Positions 52,094-60,371 of a stretch of DNA of 64,000 nucleotides are shown one piece after another. The stretch comes from Carnobacterium jeotgali MS3 (GTDB lineage Bacteria; Bacillota; Bacilli; Lactobacillales; Carnobacteriaceae): positions 186,001 to 250,000 of the forward strand of contig NZ_JQNF01000010.1 in NCBI RefSeq assembly GCF_000745125.1, given 5' to 3'. Position numbers and translations under genes: made by a program. The notes below the pieces were generated by a model. It made no database searches, was not told the origin of the DNA, and worked only from the letters and a program-made list of their open reading frames with translations. Position 1 is the stretch's first letter, and the number at the start of each line of letters is the position of its first letter.

Positions 52094-52117
52094 ACACTAT
52101 TAAAATTTTTAATACAA
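52089..52117 (-). promoter_or_regulatory. ohrR-ohr promoter
   Basis: TTGTAT and TACAAT separated by 17 bases on the minus strand. Confidence 0.75.
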
Positions 52118-52155
52118 TCTTTTTTAGCTATTTATTAAAAAAATTCTATTCTTTC

Positions 52156-52563
52156 TCAACCTTCAATAATTTTTACGAAGAATTGTCGTTCTCGTGGGCC
52201 GTCAAATTCACAAAAATAAAGGCTTTGCCACGTTCCCAATATAAGCCGTCCTTTTGAAATAATCAGTGTTTCACTGGCTCCTACTAAAGATGATTTCATG
52301 TGTCCATCTGAATTTCCTTCCATGTGAACATATTCTTCTTTATTAGGAAATGTTTGATCTAAACCTAAACTGAGATCTTTTTTGACATCTGGGTCTGCAT
52401 TTTCATTGATGGTAATTCCAGCCGTTGTATGAGGACAAAATACCAGCATGATCCCATTTTTCACACCGCTTCTATATAAAGCCTGTTGCAGATAGTCGTC
52501 GATAGTGAGAAAGGTTTGCTTCTTTTCTGTTGTGATATCAAATAAATAAAGATTACTGGTCAT
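52156..52563 (-). CDS. YjbQ/UPF0047 family protein (secondary thiamine-phosphate synthase type)
   Basis: A protein of 135 residues with the UPF0047 signature: VFCPHTTAGITINENADPDV near 45-65, the His-rich GNSDGHMKSSLVG near 85, and LGTWQSLYFCEFDGPRERQFFVK near 110-130. Some members show weak thiamine phosphate synthase activity; the true role is unsettled. AAGGAG stands 8-9 bases before the ATG; an in-frame TTG three codons upstream is less likely. Confidence 0.85.
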   Translation of the reverse strand: MTSNLYLFDITTEKKQTFLTIDDYLQQALYRSGVKNGIMLVFCPHTTAGITINENADPDVKKDLSLGLDQTFPNKEEYVHMEGNSDGHMKSSLVGASETLIISKGRLILGTWQSLYFCEFDGPRERQFFVKIIEG

Positions 52564-52682
52564 GTTGCTCAACTCCTTTTCCTCTTTGCCTCCATCATAC
52601 AGTATTCCAAAGTATTCCTAAACATATAAGCCGACAACTGGTATACTAATAGTATAAAAATGATTAGAAAGTCGGTGAAATC

Positions 52683-53150
52683 TTGCAGATTTATATCGAT
52701 GCAGATGCCTGCCCAGTTAAAACGATTATTATTGAAGAATCCTTAGCGAAAGATATTCCTGTTACACTTGTGACTAGCATTTCGCATTTTTCAACAAAAG
52801 AACAACCTCCAGGGGTAAAGACCGTGTACGTTGATACAGGAGCAGAAGCAGCAGATTACCGTATCATAAAATTAATAAAAAAAGGCGATATTCTGATTAC
52901 GCAAGATTACGGCTTAGCTTCATTAGGTTTAGGGAAAGGCTGTATTGTGCTTCATCATACAGGTTACATGTATACAGCTGAAAATATTGACCAATTGTTG
53001 CAATCTCGCTATTTGAGCGCTATGGTACGAAAAAGTGGTAAACGAACAAAAGGTCCTAAGCCTTTTACCGATGAAAACCGCAAAGAATTCAGACAACGAT
53101 TTAAAGAAGTCCTTTCTCAATCAAAAGAGTCACTTCAAAAAAAAGGATAG
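52683..53150 (+). CDS. YaiI/YqxD family (DUF188) protein
   Basis: A protein of 155 residues with the DUF188 pattern: [11 protein letters not shown] at the N terminus, [26 protein letters not shown] and [13 protein letters not shown]. The acidic cluster resembles a PIN/NYN-like nuclease site, but activity is unproven. Start codon is TTG with only a weak GGTGA upstream; no ATG fits the conserved N terminus. Convergent with the chemoreceptor gene. Confidence 0.85.
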   Translation: MQIYIDADACPVKTIIIEESLAKDIPVTLVTSISHFSTKEQPPGVKTVYVDTGAEAADYRIIKLIKKGDILITQDYGLASLGLGKGCIVLHHTGYMYTAENIDQLLQSRYLSAMVRKSGKRTKGPKPFTDENRKEFRQRFKEVLSQSKESLQKKG

Positions 53151-53257
53151 ACTAGCACAACTCTTTATCAAAAAATTCATTACTATTTTTGATGATTCCT
53201 TACAATAGAAGTGAGAATGTATTTTCTTATATTCACTCTGTTTGAAGATGAAACGGC

Positions 53258-53297
53258 AAAAAAACCTCCCTCTTCTGCTGAAGAGGGAGGTTTTTTT
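53258..53297. terminator. Bidirectional terminator between the YaiI-type gene and the chemoreceptor
   Basis: AAAAACCTCCCTCTTC pairs exactly with GAAGAGGGAGGTTTTT around TGCT. Confidence 0.93.
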
Positions 53298-53327
53298 GAT
53301 AGTCGTTAAAGTCTTTTTGTTTATTTT

Positions 53328-55022
53328 TTACAATTTGAAACGTCCAACCATATCAGCTAGATTTTCTGCTAAGTTTGAAAGTTGTTCAGAGCTTCCGGCA
53401 ACTTCCTCCATTGAACTAGTAATTTGTTGTGAAGCAGCAGATGTTTGTTCGACACCCGCAGCAGATTCTTCTGAAACAGATGCAATTTCTTCAATTGAAC
53501 CGTTCATGATTTCACTGTTAACTTTAATACTCTCTAAGTTGTCAGAAATCCCTTTGATATCTTCTACCATTGCCGTAACTGACGTATTGATTTGATTAAA
53601 GGTTTGACCAGTTTTAGCAATTTGACTTGTTCCTTCTTCTACCTCAGCATAACCTGATTGCAGTGAATCACTTACTCTATTAGACTCAACTTGGATTTTT
53701 TCTACAAAACCAGTAATATCTGCAATCGATACAGCAACTTGTTCAGCCAATTTACGGACTTCATCTGCTACCACCGCAAATCCTCTACCATGTTCTCCAG
53801 CACGTGCAGCTTCTATTGCTGCATTCAAGGCCAATAAATTGGTTTGATCAGCAATTTTTTGAATAATAACTACTAAATGATTGATTTCTTGCGTTTGGTT
53901 GTCTAAAATCGCCATTTTTTTCACAGCGTCTTGTACAATTCCGTCTATTTTTGCCATTTGTTGGCTTGTGTCTTCCATGTATTGCTTTCCTTCATTGGTC
54001 ATAGATAACACACCTAGTGAAGAATTTTTGATTTTTTCTCCGTTTTTATTCGTATTTTGGACTTTTTTAGTGAAATTTTCCATAACGACTGCCAAATTGC
54101 TTGCAGTTGTCGCTTGAGTTTCGGAACCAGTTGCCAATTCTTGCATCGTTATTGCTACTTGCTCAGAACCTGATTTCACTTCACTAGCAGATTGAGTTAG
54201 CTCTTCACTATGACTGCTCAACTCTTCAGATGCATGCGAAATTCCCTTCATAACACTTTTAACTGTTTTTTGCATTTTATTCATAGACACACTTAATTTA
54301 CCAGTTTCATCTTTTTCAGTGATTTCTAATGGCTCCAAGCTAAGGTCGCCTTCAGAAATGCTTTGCAAGCGTTTCATTACTACATTTAAAGGCTTTGTAA
54401 TATTATTAGATGTTAAATATGCAACAAGTATAGACAATAAAGATACTAAAACCATAATAACTACACTGATTGTACTAACCTGTTCGCCATTTTCAATCAC
54501 TTTTTGACCAATTTCATTAATTATTTGTTCGCGCTCTTTAGCTAATGTTGAAAATCCTGTAATCAATTCTTTTTCAATTGGTTGTGCTTGTTCTATCATA
54601 ATTTCGTAGGCTTTTTCATTATCGCCTTCGTCATATGCTGCTAACGCTTCATCAGTTAACGTACCCCACTCGAATTTTTTAGCCATTAAATCCTTTACTT
54701 CGGCTGAAGCACTTAATTCCAAGGCTTGATTTTCAAGTGCAATCGTTTCATCTAGTTCATCATTAAATGTCTCTCTATAGGTATCATCCTCATATAGCAT
54801 ATATCCTCTTATAAGGCTTGTACGTCTGTTCATATTTGTTGAAAGTTTTTCATCAACGATTAGCAGATCCAACTCTTTTTCTAATATACCTCTTATTGAA
54901 GTATTTGTTTTATTGATTGAATGGATTGTGTAAAAACTTAACATAAGCATTAGTACAATGGTAACCCCGAATCCCCCTAAAATTTTTGCACGAATACTTT
55001 TAAACTGAAATCTCTTTTTCAT
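53328..55022 (-). CDS. Methyl-accepting chemotaxis protein, first
   Basis: A transmembrane chemoreceptor of 564 residues. TM1 at about 14-34, a four-helix-bundle type sensor (about 35-183), TM2 at about 184-204, HAMP (about 205-258), then the methylation and signalling coiled coil. The hairpin tip [20 protein letters not shown]...[17 protein letters not shown] is near-universal. It passes ligand signals to CheA/CheW at the flagellar motor. It follows its paralogue by 182 bases and no sigma-D promoter is seen in that gap, so it may depend on read-through. Confidence 0.93.
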   Translation of the reverse strand: MKKRFQFKSIRAKILGGFGVTIVLMLMLSFYTIHSINKTNTSIRGILEKELDLLIVDEKLSTNMNRRTSLIRGYMLYEDDTYRETFNDELDETIALENQALELSASAEVKDLMAKKFEWGTLTDEALAAYDEGDNEKAYEIMIEQAQPIEKELITGFSTLAKEREQIINEIGQKVIENGEQVSTISVVIMVLVSLLSILVAYLTSNNITKPLNVVMKRLQSISEGDLSLEPLEITEKDETGKLSVSMNKMQKTVKSVMKGISHASEELSSHSEELTQSASEVKSGSEQVAITMQELATGSETQATTASNLAVVMENFTKKVQNTNKNGEKIKNSSLGVLSMTNEGKQYMEDTSQQMAKIDGIVQDAVKKMAILDNQTQEINHLVVIIQKIADQTNLLALNAAIEAARAGEHGRGFAVVADEVRKLAEQVAVSIADITGFVEKIQVESNRVSDSLQSGYAEVEEGTSQIAKTGQTFNQINTSVTAMVEDIKGISDNLESIKVNSEIMNGSIEEIASVSEESAAGVEQTSAASQQITSSMEEVAGSSEQLSNLAENLADMVGRFKL

Positions 55023-55051
55023 TACTTTTATCTCCTCTAATTTATTAGCTA

Positions 55052-55081
55052 GTTTGTAAGCTAGTTAACTAACTTACAAAC
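55052..55081. repeat. 13-bp inverted repeat in the leader of the first chemoreceptor gene
   Basis: GTTTGTAAGCTAG and CTAACTTACAAAC (one mismatch) around TTAA. No T-run follows on the minus strand. It could be a leader hairpin or a processing/stability element between the two receptor genes. Confidence 0.6.
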
Positions 55082-55204
55082 CGCTAACGCCCTTTGTTAT
55101 TTTTAATGACTTACTCTTAACCCTTGTTATTTTTTACCTTTCCCTAGAAGGTAAACCTGTTTTGCTTATTTCAACGTTCTATTTCACGTTTTTTCCACTT
55201 GCTT

Positions 55205-56974
55205 TTATACCTTAAATTCTTCAACCATATCAGCTAAACCTTTTGCTAAATCGGCAAGTTGCTCAGAATTTTCAGCAACTTCATCCATTGAACTTGTAAT
55301 TTCTTGTGATGCGGCAGATGTTTCTTCTACCCCAGCAGCTGACTCTTGTGAAACAGACGCAATTTCTTCAATTGAACTGTTCATGATTTCACTATTTACT
55401 TGAATGCTTTCTAAGTTATCAGATATGTCTTTAATGCCTTTCACCATTGTTGTAACGGAAGCATTGATTTTATTAAAGGTATCACCAGTTTTTTTAATTT
55501 GGCTTGTTCCTTCTTGTACTTCTGTATAACCGCTTTGTAAAGACTCGCTTACTTTCATAGATTCGGCTTGAATTTTCCCAACAAATCCAGTAATATCAGC
55601 AATCGATACGGCTACTTGTTCAGCTAATTTGCGGACTTCATCTGCTACTACAGCGAATCCTCTACCATGCTCGCCAGCACGTGCGGCTTCAATCGCTGCA
55701 TTTAATGCTAACAAATTGGTTTGATCGGCGATTTTTTGAATAATGACCACTAAATGATTAATCTCTTTTGTTTGGTTATCCAATGTAGCCATTTTAAATA
55801 CCGCCTCTAAGACGATTTCATCGATTTTAGCCATTTGCTGACTAGAGTCTTCCATGTATTGTTTACCTTCTGCGGTCATAGACAAAACACCCATTGAAGA
55901 GTCTTTAATTTTTTCGCCACTTTTATTGGTACTTTGGACCTTTTTAGTAAAGTTATCCATCACGACAGCTAAATTACTGGCGGTTGTCGCTTGTGCTTCT
56001 GATCCAGTTGCTAATTCTTGCATGGTTGTCGCTACTTGTTCTGAACCTGATTTCACTTCATTTGCAGCTTGTGTCAATTGATTGCTGTGATTCGTTAGCA
56101 TCTCAGAAGCCATTTGAATGCCTTCCATAACTTCTTTTTCCATAACTTGCATTTGGTTGATTGCCATAGCTAATTGGCCTGTTTCATCTTTTTCTGTTAT
56201 TTCTAATGGTTCAGAAGTAAGATCTCCATAGGCAATAATATTCATCCGTTCCATCACTCTTTTAATCGGTTTAATGATTGAATTTGATGTCAATAAAGCT
56301 ATAGCGATACCTACTAGGATAATGATAATGCTGATAATAATGATAGATATCAACGAACGGTTTCCAGAATTCGTAACTATTTGTGCGTCAGCTTTTATAG
56401 ATTCCTTTTGTTCAGTGGACAATTTTTCAAGTTCATTAATCAAATCGTTGGAGTAAGGTTCTACAGATGATCTTAAATAGCTGGCAGCGCCAGCTGTATC
56501 GCCATTGTCGTATCGTTCAAATACTTCTGTCAGTACCATCTGTTCCCAGTCATTACTTCGTGCGACAATTTCTTTTGAAGCTTTCACATCAGACAGAGCG
56601 AGAATTTTCTTTTCATGTTCATGACTTTTTTCAGAATACTGATTAAATAAATTTTTATACATTTGATCTCCAAATAATATATATCCTCGCGCTGCTGCGA
56701 TTCTTTGTGACAGACTGAATGTCAAATCATCATTAACAATTAGAAGTTCTAACTCTTCATCGACCATTTTTTCTGTACTGTCATTTGCTCTCGAAATCGT
56801 CACAATAGTGATTGAAGATAAGATAATGACTAATACAATGACCGTCATAAATGCTAGAAGGATTTTTGTTTTTAAACTCTTAAAATTCATTACTTTCTTA
56901 AATCTTGCTAAATCTAATTCTTTGATCTTCCATTTACCTTTGGTGATGGTTTTATCTTCAATATTATTTTCCAA
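55205..56974 (-). CDS. Methyl-accepting chemotaxis protein, second
   Basis: A chemoreceptor of 589 residues. A 35-residue cytoplasmic lead ([14 protein letters not shown]) precedes TM1 (about 37-58); sensor about 60-205, TM2 about 210-230, HAMP, then the conserved signalling domain, nearly identical to that of the neighbouring receptor from the HAMP end onwards. The sensor halves differ much more, indicating duplication followed by change in ligand specificity. It is preceded by a sigma-D promoter. Confidence 0.93.
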   Translation of the reverse strand: MENNIEDKTITKGKWKIKELDLARFKKVMNFKSLKTKILLAFMTVIVLVIILSSITIVTISRANDSTEKMVDEELELLIVNDDLTFSLSQRIAAARGYILFGDQMYKNLFNQYSEKSHEHEKKILALSDVKASKEIVARSNDWEQMVLTEVFERYDNGDTAGAASYLRSSVEPYSNDLINELEKLSTEQKESIKADAQIVTNSGNRSLISIIIISIIIILVGIAIALLTSNSIIKPIKRVMERMNIIAYGDLTSEPLEITEKDETGQLAMAINQMQVMEKEVMEGIQMASEMLTNHSNQLTQAANEVKSGSEQVATTMQELATGSEAQATTASNLAVVMDNFTKKVQSTNKSGEKIKDSSMGVLSMTAEGKQYMEDSSQQMAKIDEIVLEAVFKMATLDNQTKEINHLVVIIQKIADQTNLLALNAAIEAARAGEHGRGFAVVADEVRKLAEQVAVSIADITGFVGKIQAESMKVSESLQSGYTEVQEGTSQIKKTGDTFNKINASVTTMVKGIKDISDNLESIQVNSEIMNSSIEEIASVSQESAAGVEETSAASQEITSSMDEVAENSEQLADLAKGLADMVEEFKV

Positions 56975-57057
56975 CTACTCTACACCCTTTCGATCTATTT
57001 CTGTTCCTATTACGGATAAAACAGATTCATTCTTTTACTTTCTATATATCTTTTACT

Positions 57058-57084
57058 ATATCGGTCCTTTTTTAGAAAACTTTA
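57058..57084 (-). promoter_or_regulatory. Sigma-D (sigma-28/FliA) promoter of the chemoreceptor genes
   Basis: Minus strand TAAA, 16 bases, CCGATAT. This fits the Gram-positive flagellar consensus TAAA-N15-GCCGATAT, with A in place of the first G. Transcription would start near 57,050, leaving a 75-base leader. Confidence 0.85.
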
Positions 57085-57143
57085 GTTATACAATCGGAAT
57101 CTTTTCAACTAAATTTATCCGTAGCGTTTATTGGACCACAAAA

Positions 57144-57191
57144 AAATAGATAGGTTTAAGCATCTCTCTTTATGCTTAAACCTATCTATTT
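57144..57191. terminator. Terminator at the end of the flagellar operon
   Basis: AAATAGATAGGTTTAAGCAT and its exact complement, a 20-base-pair stem with an eight-base loop, just past the ftsE-like gene. Confidence 0.93.
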
Positions 57192-57212
57192 CACAAATTC
57201 ATTTTTTATGTA

Positions 57213-57929
57213 TTAAACAACCACATATTCTCCCAATGACAGATCGTATTGAATTGCATTGTCATCTTTATTTTCATCCCAGACAATTTTGCCATTTTCA
57301 ATTTCTATGACACGATTGCGAAACTTATCTACTATCTTGCGATTATGAGTAACCATTAAAATAGTCGTTCCTTGTTGATTGATACGGTAAAATAACCGCA
57401 TGATTTCTAAAGCTGTTTTCGGATCTAAATTACCTGTTGGTTCATCTGCAATAATCAGTTTAGGTGAATTAACGATTGCACGTGCAATCGAAACCCGTTG
57501 TTGTTCTCCACCGGATAATTCAGTAGGTTTATCATTGGCCTTATGTTCTAATTCAACGTAACGCAAAGCTTGCATCACCAATGGTTTGATTTCATCCGGT
57601 TCTATACCAATTACTTCTAATGCATAGGCAATATTATCAAATACGGTACGGTCTAGCAATAATTTGAAATCTTGAAAAACGATTCCAATCTGTCTTCTAA
57701 GTTTAGGAATATCTTTTTCTTTCATTTTAGAGATCAATTGACCACAAACCTCAATTTGACCTTTGTTCGCTTTTTCTTCCCGATACAGTAATTTTGCTAA
57801 AGTCGACTTTCCAGAGCCGCTTGCTCCAACTAAATATACAAATTCCCCATCTGCAATCGTCAGATTGACTCCTCGAAGAGCTTTCACTCCCTTAGAGTAG
57901 TTTTTAATCACATTTTTCATTTTAATCAT
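57213..57929 (-). CDS. FtsE-like ABC ATPase, orphan in the flagellar operon
   Basis: An ATPase of 238 residues. Walker [10 protein letters not shown] at 35-43, [23 protein letters not shown] as in FtsE, signature LSGGEQQR, Walker [13 protein letters not shown], switch His in VTHN. FtsE normally partners FtsX to control peptidoglycan hydrolases during division. Here no ftsX follows. Instead it is the last gene of the flagellar set, 116 bases after flhP and before a strong terminator. It may be a second FtsE paralogue serving flagellar assembly through the cell wall, or the only FtsE, separated from FtsX. Confidence 0.85.
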   Translation of the reverse strand: MIKMKNVIKNYSKGVKALRGVNLTIADGEFVYLVGASGSGKSTLAKLLYREEKANKGQIEVCGQLISKMKEKDIPKLRRQIGIVFQDFKLLLDRTVFDNIAYALEVIGIEPDEIKPLVMQALRYVELEHKANDKPTELSGGEQQRVSIARAIVNSPKLIIADEPTGNLDPKTALEIMRLFYRINQQGTTILMVTHNRKIVDKFRNRVIEIENGKIVWDENKDDNAIQYDLSLGEYVVV

Positions 57930-58045
57930 GTTTCATCACCTATTTTACCTCAAATTCTTCCCCAACGCCTATTTCGCGTCAACCCAAATCCGATAGTGTA
58001 TGTGCCTAAAGATATTCCTATCTTTTCCTGTTTTGCGACTAAATG

Positions 58046-58801
58046 CTATTGTTTAAATTGATTAATGACTGAAGCCATTTCGTCTGTGCCTTGTGCTACT
58101 TTAAGATTCATTGAATAAGATCTTTGTGCCAAAATCATTTCAGTCATAGAAGAAGCTAAATCAACATTTGAGGCTTCTAAATAATGCTGTTGAATCGAAC
58201 CCTCTCCCGTTCCAAATGCACCGTCATAGCTGAATTTATTTTCTCCAACAGGCTGCATAGCATTTGGTTGAGCTGGGTAAAATAACGGTATTGTTCCGAC
58301 TAACATACTATTATTTTCTGATTGGATGGTTACTTCGCCATTTTCAGCAATGGATACGTCTCCTTCAGGCCATTGGTTGATTGGAATAGTGGCTTGGATT
58401 TCCAAAGTGTCTCCATTATCATTCGTGATCGATTTATCTCCATTGACGTGGAAAGCACCATCACGTGTCAAGTAACGTTCGCCGTTTTCTCCCGTAACAC
58501 CAAAAAATCCTTCTCCAGCAATAGCCAAGTGGTAATCATTTGGATCAGAAACAAGCGCTCCTTGGGTAAAATTCGTAGAAGTTACGGCACTTTTTGAACC
58601 TATTGAAATTCCTGAACCTTGAGCATCAGCCGATAAGTATGCTGCCTCTCCGTTCATGTCATTCAATAGCAATTCATTAAAACTGATATTTTTAGACTTA
58701 TAACCTGTTGTATTGATATTTGCAATATCATTCGATACAACGTCCATTTGATTTTGAATGGCATTCATACCGCTTTTGCTAATGCTTAAAGGTATACTCA
58801 T
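58046..58801 (-). CDS. flhP: Flagellar hook-basal body rod protein, FlhP/FlgG-like
   Basis: A rod/hook-family protein of 251 residues. N-terminal MDVVSNDIANINTTGYKSK is the shared rod motif; IAGEGFFGVTGENGERYLTRDGAFHVN marks the FlgF/FlgG subfamily; C-terminal EASNVDLASSMTEMILAQRSYSMNLKVA is the coiled-coil motif. It forms part of the flagellar rod outside the membrane, exported by the type III apparatus. AGGAGG precedes the ATG. It follows flhO by 12 bases, the order seen for flhO-flhP in Bacillus. Confidence 0.87.
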   Translation of the reverse strand: MSIPLSISKSGMNAIQNQMDVVSNDIANINTTGYKSKNISFNELLLNDMNGEAAYLSADAQGSGISIGSKSAVTSTNFTQGALVSDPNDYHLAIAGEGFFGVTGENGERYLTRDGAFHVNGDKSITNDNGDTLEIQATIPINQWPEGDVSIAENGEVTIQSENNSMLVGTIPLFYPAQPNAMQPVGENKFSYDGAFGTGEGSIQQHYLEASNVDLASSMTEMILAQRSYSMNLKVAQGTDEMASVINQFKQ

Positions 58802-58813
58802 TTTTTCATCCTC

Positions 58814-59572
58814 CTAGACTTTCCCTACTTCATTCACAGCTTTTCTTAACGTTTCGTCTGCTGCACTGAGAGCTTTTTGATTTGCTTCAAAAGCTCTTGA
58901 AACTTGCATCAAATTCGTGATTTCGTCAACCGTTTCTACGTTAGACGTTTCCAAGTAACTTTGTTGCACAACCGTTCCGCCAGTTTGTACGGTACCGCCT
59001 TGACCCGTAAAAAGTGTATCTCCAACTCTTGTTAATCCAGCAGTATCGTCAAAATTGGTAATCATCAAACTCATTCCAGTTCCCGCAATCGTCCCTCTAG
59101 CATCAATCGTAAAATCTGCTCCATCAACTTGAATTGGAGCCGCCTGACCGTTAGCTGTTACCCCAAGAACTCGGTAACCTTCTTGGGTAACCAATTCCCC
59201 AGCATCGTTAACGTTAAAATTCCCATTGCGGGTGTAAGATGTTTCACCATTTGCGGCTTCAACTGTAAAAAAACCGTCTCCTTGAATCGCTACATCTGTC
59301 GTAGAGGTCGTTGCTTTTAAACCGCCTTGATTAAAGTTTTGCACAATCTCATCAATTTGACTGCCAAACGTAAAGCCGCCAATGTCTTGTTGTTGATTTA
59401 ACAATGGTCCGTCTAAATGATTGGACATTATTTCTGATGCTCGCGTACTTTGGATAATTTCTTGCGATTTATAACCAGAAGTATTGATATTCGCTACGTT
59501 TGCACTAATGTTTTCTTGTTTTTTTTGTAGGATATTAATACTATTGCTGAGTGTTGTTAAACTTCTAATCAT
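58814..59572 (-). CDS. flhO: Flagellar hook-basal body rod protein, FlhO/FlgF-like
   Basis: A rod protein of 252 residues. ENISANVANINTSGYKSQE near the N terminus, IQGDGFFTVEAANGETSYTRNGNFNVN in the middle, and YLETSNVETVDEITNLMQVSRAFEANQKAL...AVNEVGKV at the C terminus; the last block is the FlgF/FlhO ending. Starts in an ATGATTAG overlap with the sigD stop, so translation is coupled to sigD. Confidence 0.87.
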   Translation of the reverse strand: MIRSLTTLSNSINILQKKQENISANVANINTSGYKSQEIIQSTRASEIMSNHLDGPLLNQQQDIGGFTFGSQIDEIVQNFNQGGLKATTSTTDVAIQGDGFFTVEAANGETSYTRNGNFNVNDAGELVTQEGYRVLGVTANGQAAPIQVDGADFTIDARGTIAGTGMSLMITNFDDTAGLTRVGDTLFTGQGGTVQTGGTVVQQSYLETSNVETVDEITNLMQVSRAFEANQKALSAADETLRKAVNEVGKV

Positions 59573-60281
59573 CGTATTCTCTCCCCATCGATCCTTTTAA
59601 TTTCAAAATCATTTTGCCATGTATTTGTGAGACCCTAGGAACCGAGATGTCGAAAATATATGCGATTTCTTTCAACGACAACTCTTCAACATAAATCAAA
59701 CTCAAAATGGTTTGCTCGCGCTTATCCAATTGACCCACATGTTTGGTCAACAGATGCTGCCGTTCTTTATCCAACAATGTGTCTTCAGAACCAGTTTCAT
59801 GCGTGTCTTCTAAGAAATCCAATAACTCGATTGAATTGCCATCATCGCTAAACATCACTTTTTCTAGTGAGACAGATGCTAAATTATGGACTGTTTCATG
59901 AATCTTTGCTAAAGATTTTTCGTCTATTTTCAATTCTGCACAAATTTCTTTTTCAGTAGGCGTGCGCATCAGTTCTGCTTCCAGCTTTTCTTTGCCTCGG
60001 TAATACTCATTTAATTTCCCCATCCGTGTACGCGAGACGGGAGCTGTTTTTCTGATTTCATCAATGATTGTACCTTTGATTCTAATGTACGCATACCCTT
60101 CAAAAGGAACTTTTTTCGATTTGTCGAATTTTTCCAGCGCATCCATCAGACCTATGACGCCTATATTGTATAAGTCATCCCGGTCATATTCACTCCGCTT
60201 AATATCGATTCGGTTAACAATTTTTTCTACTAAGGGAAGGTATTTAATGATTTCCTTTTCCCTATCATTTTCGTAATACAT
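59565..60281 (-). CDS. sigD: Flagellar sigma factor sigma-D (sigma-28/FliA)
   Basis: A 238-residue sigma-70 family factor of the FliA group. Region 2 includes RDDLYNIGVIGLMDALEKFD and FEGYAYIRIKGTIIDEIRK; region 3 includes RTPTEKEICAELKIDEKSL; region 4 includes LSLIYVEELSLKEIAYIFDISVPRVSQIHGKMILKLK. It directs late flagellar and chemotaxis promoters; a well-matched site stands before the chemoreceptor gene at 57 kb. No anti-sigma flgM gene is in the window. Confidence 0.93.
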   Translation of the reverse strand: MYYENDREKEIIKYLPLVEKIVNRIDIKRSEYDRDDLYNIGVIGLMDALEKFDKSKKVPFEGYAYIRIKGTIIDEIRKTAPVSRTRMGKLNEYYRGKEKLEAELMRTPTEKEICAELKIDEKSLAKIHETVHNLASVSLEKVMFSDDGNSIELLDFLEDTHETGSEDTLLDKERQHLLTKHVGQLDKREQTILSLIYVEELSLKEIAYIFDISVPRVSQIHGKMILKLKGSMGREYDD

Positions 60282-60306
60282 TTATACCCCTCCACCTTAG
60301 AAAACG

Positions 60307-60353
60307 GAATGAACTGGAACGAATAGAATCCATTAGATTCCAGTCCTTCATTC
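60307..60353 (-). other. Hairpin between flhA and sigD
   Basis: GAATGAACTGGAA and TTCCAGT-TTCATTC are imperfect inverted arms in the 90-base gap. The T-run after it on the minus strand is short (CGTTTTC), so it may attenuate rather than terminate. Confidence 0.5.
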
Positions 60354-60371
60354 AGCTTATCGTTTATTTTT

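Noticed and set aside
57930-58045. Open frame of about 30 codons following the flhP stop codon, suggesting a frameshifted or extended flhP
   Set aside because: flhP is full length with a normal FlgG-type C terminus; the extra frame shows no family motif and no start site.
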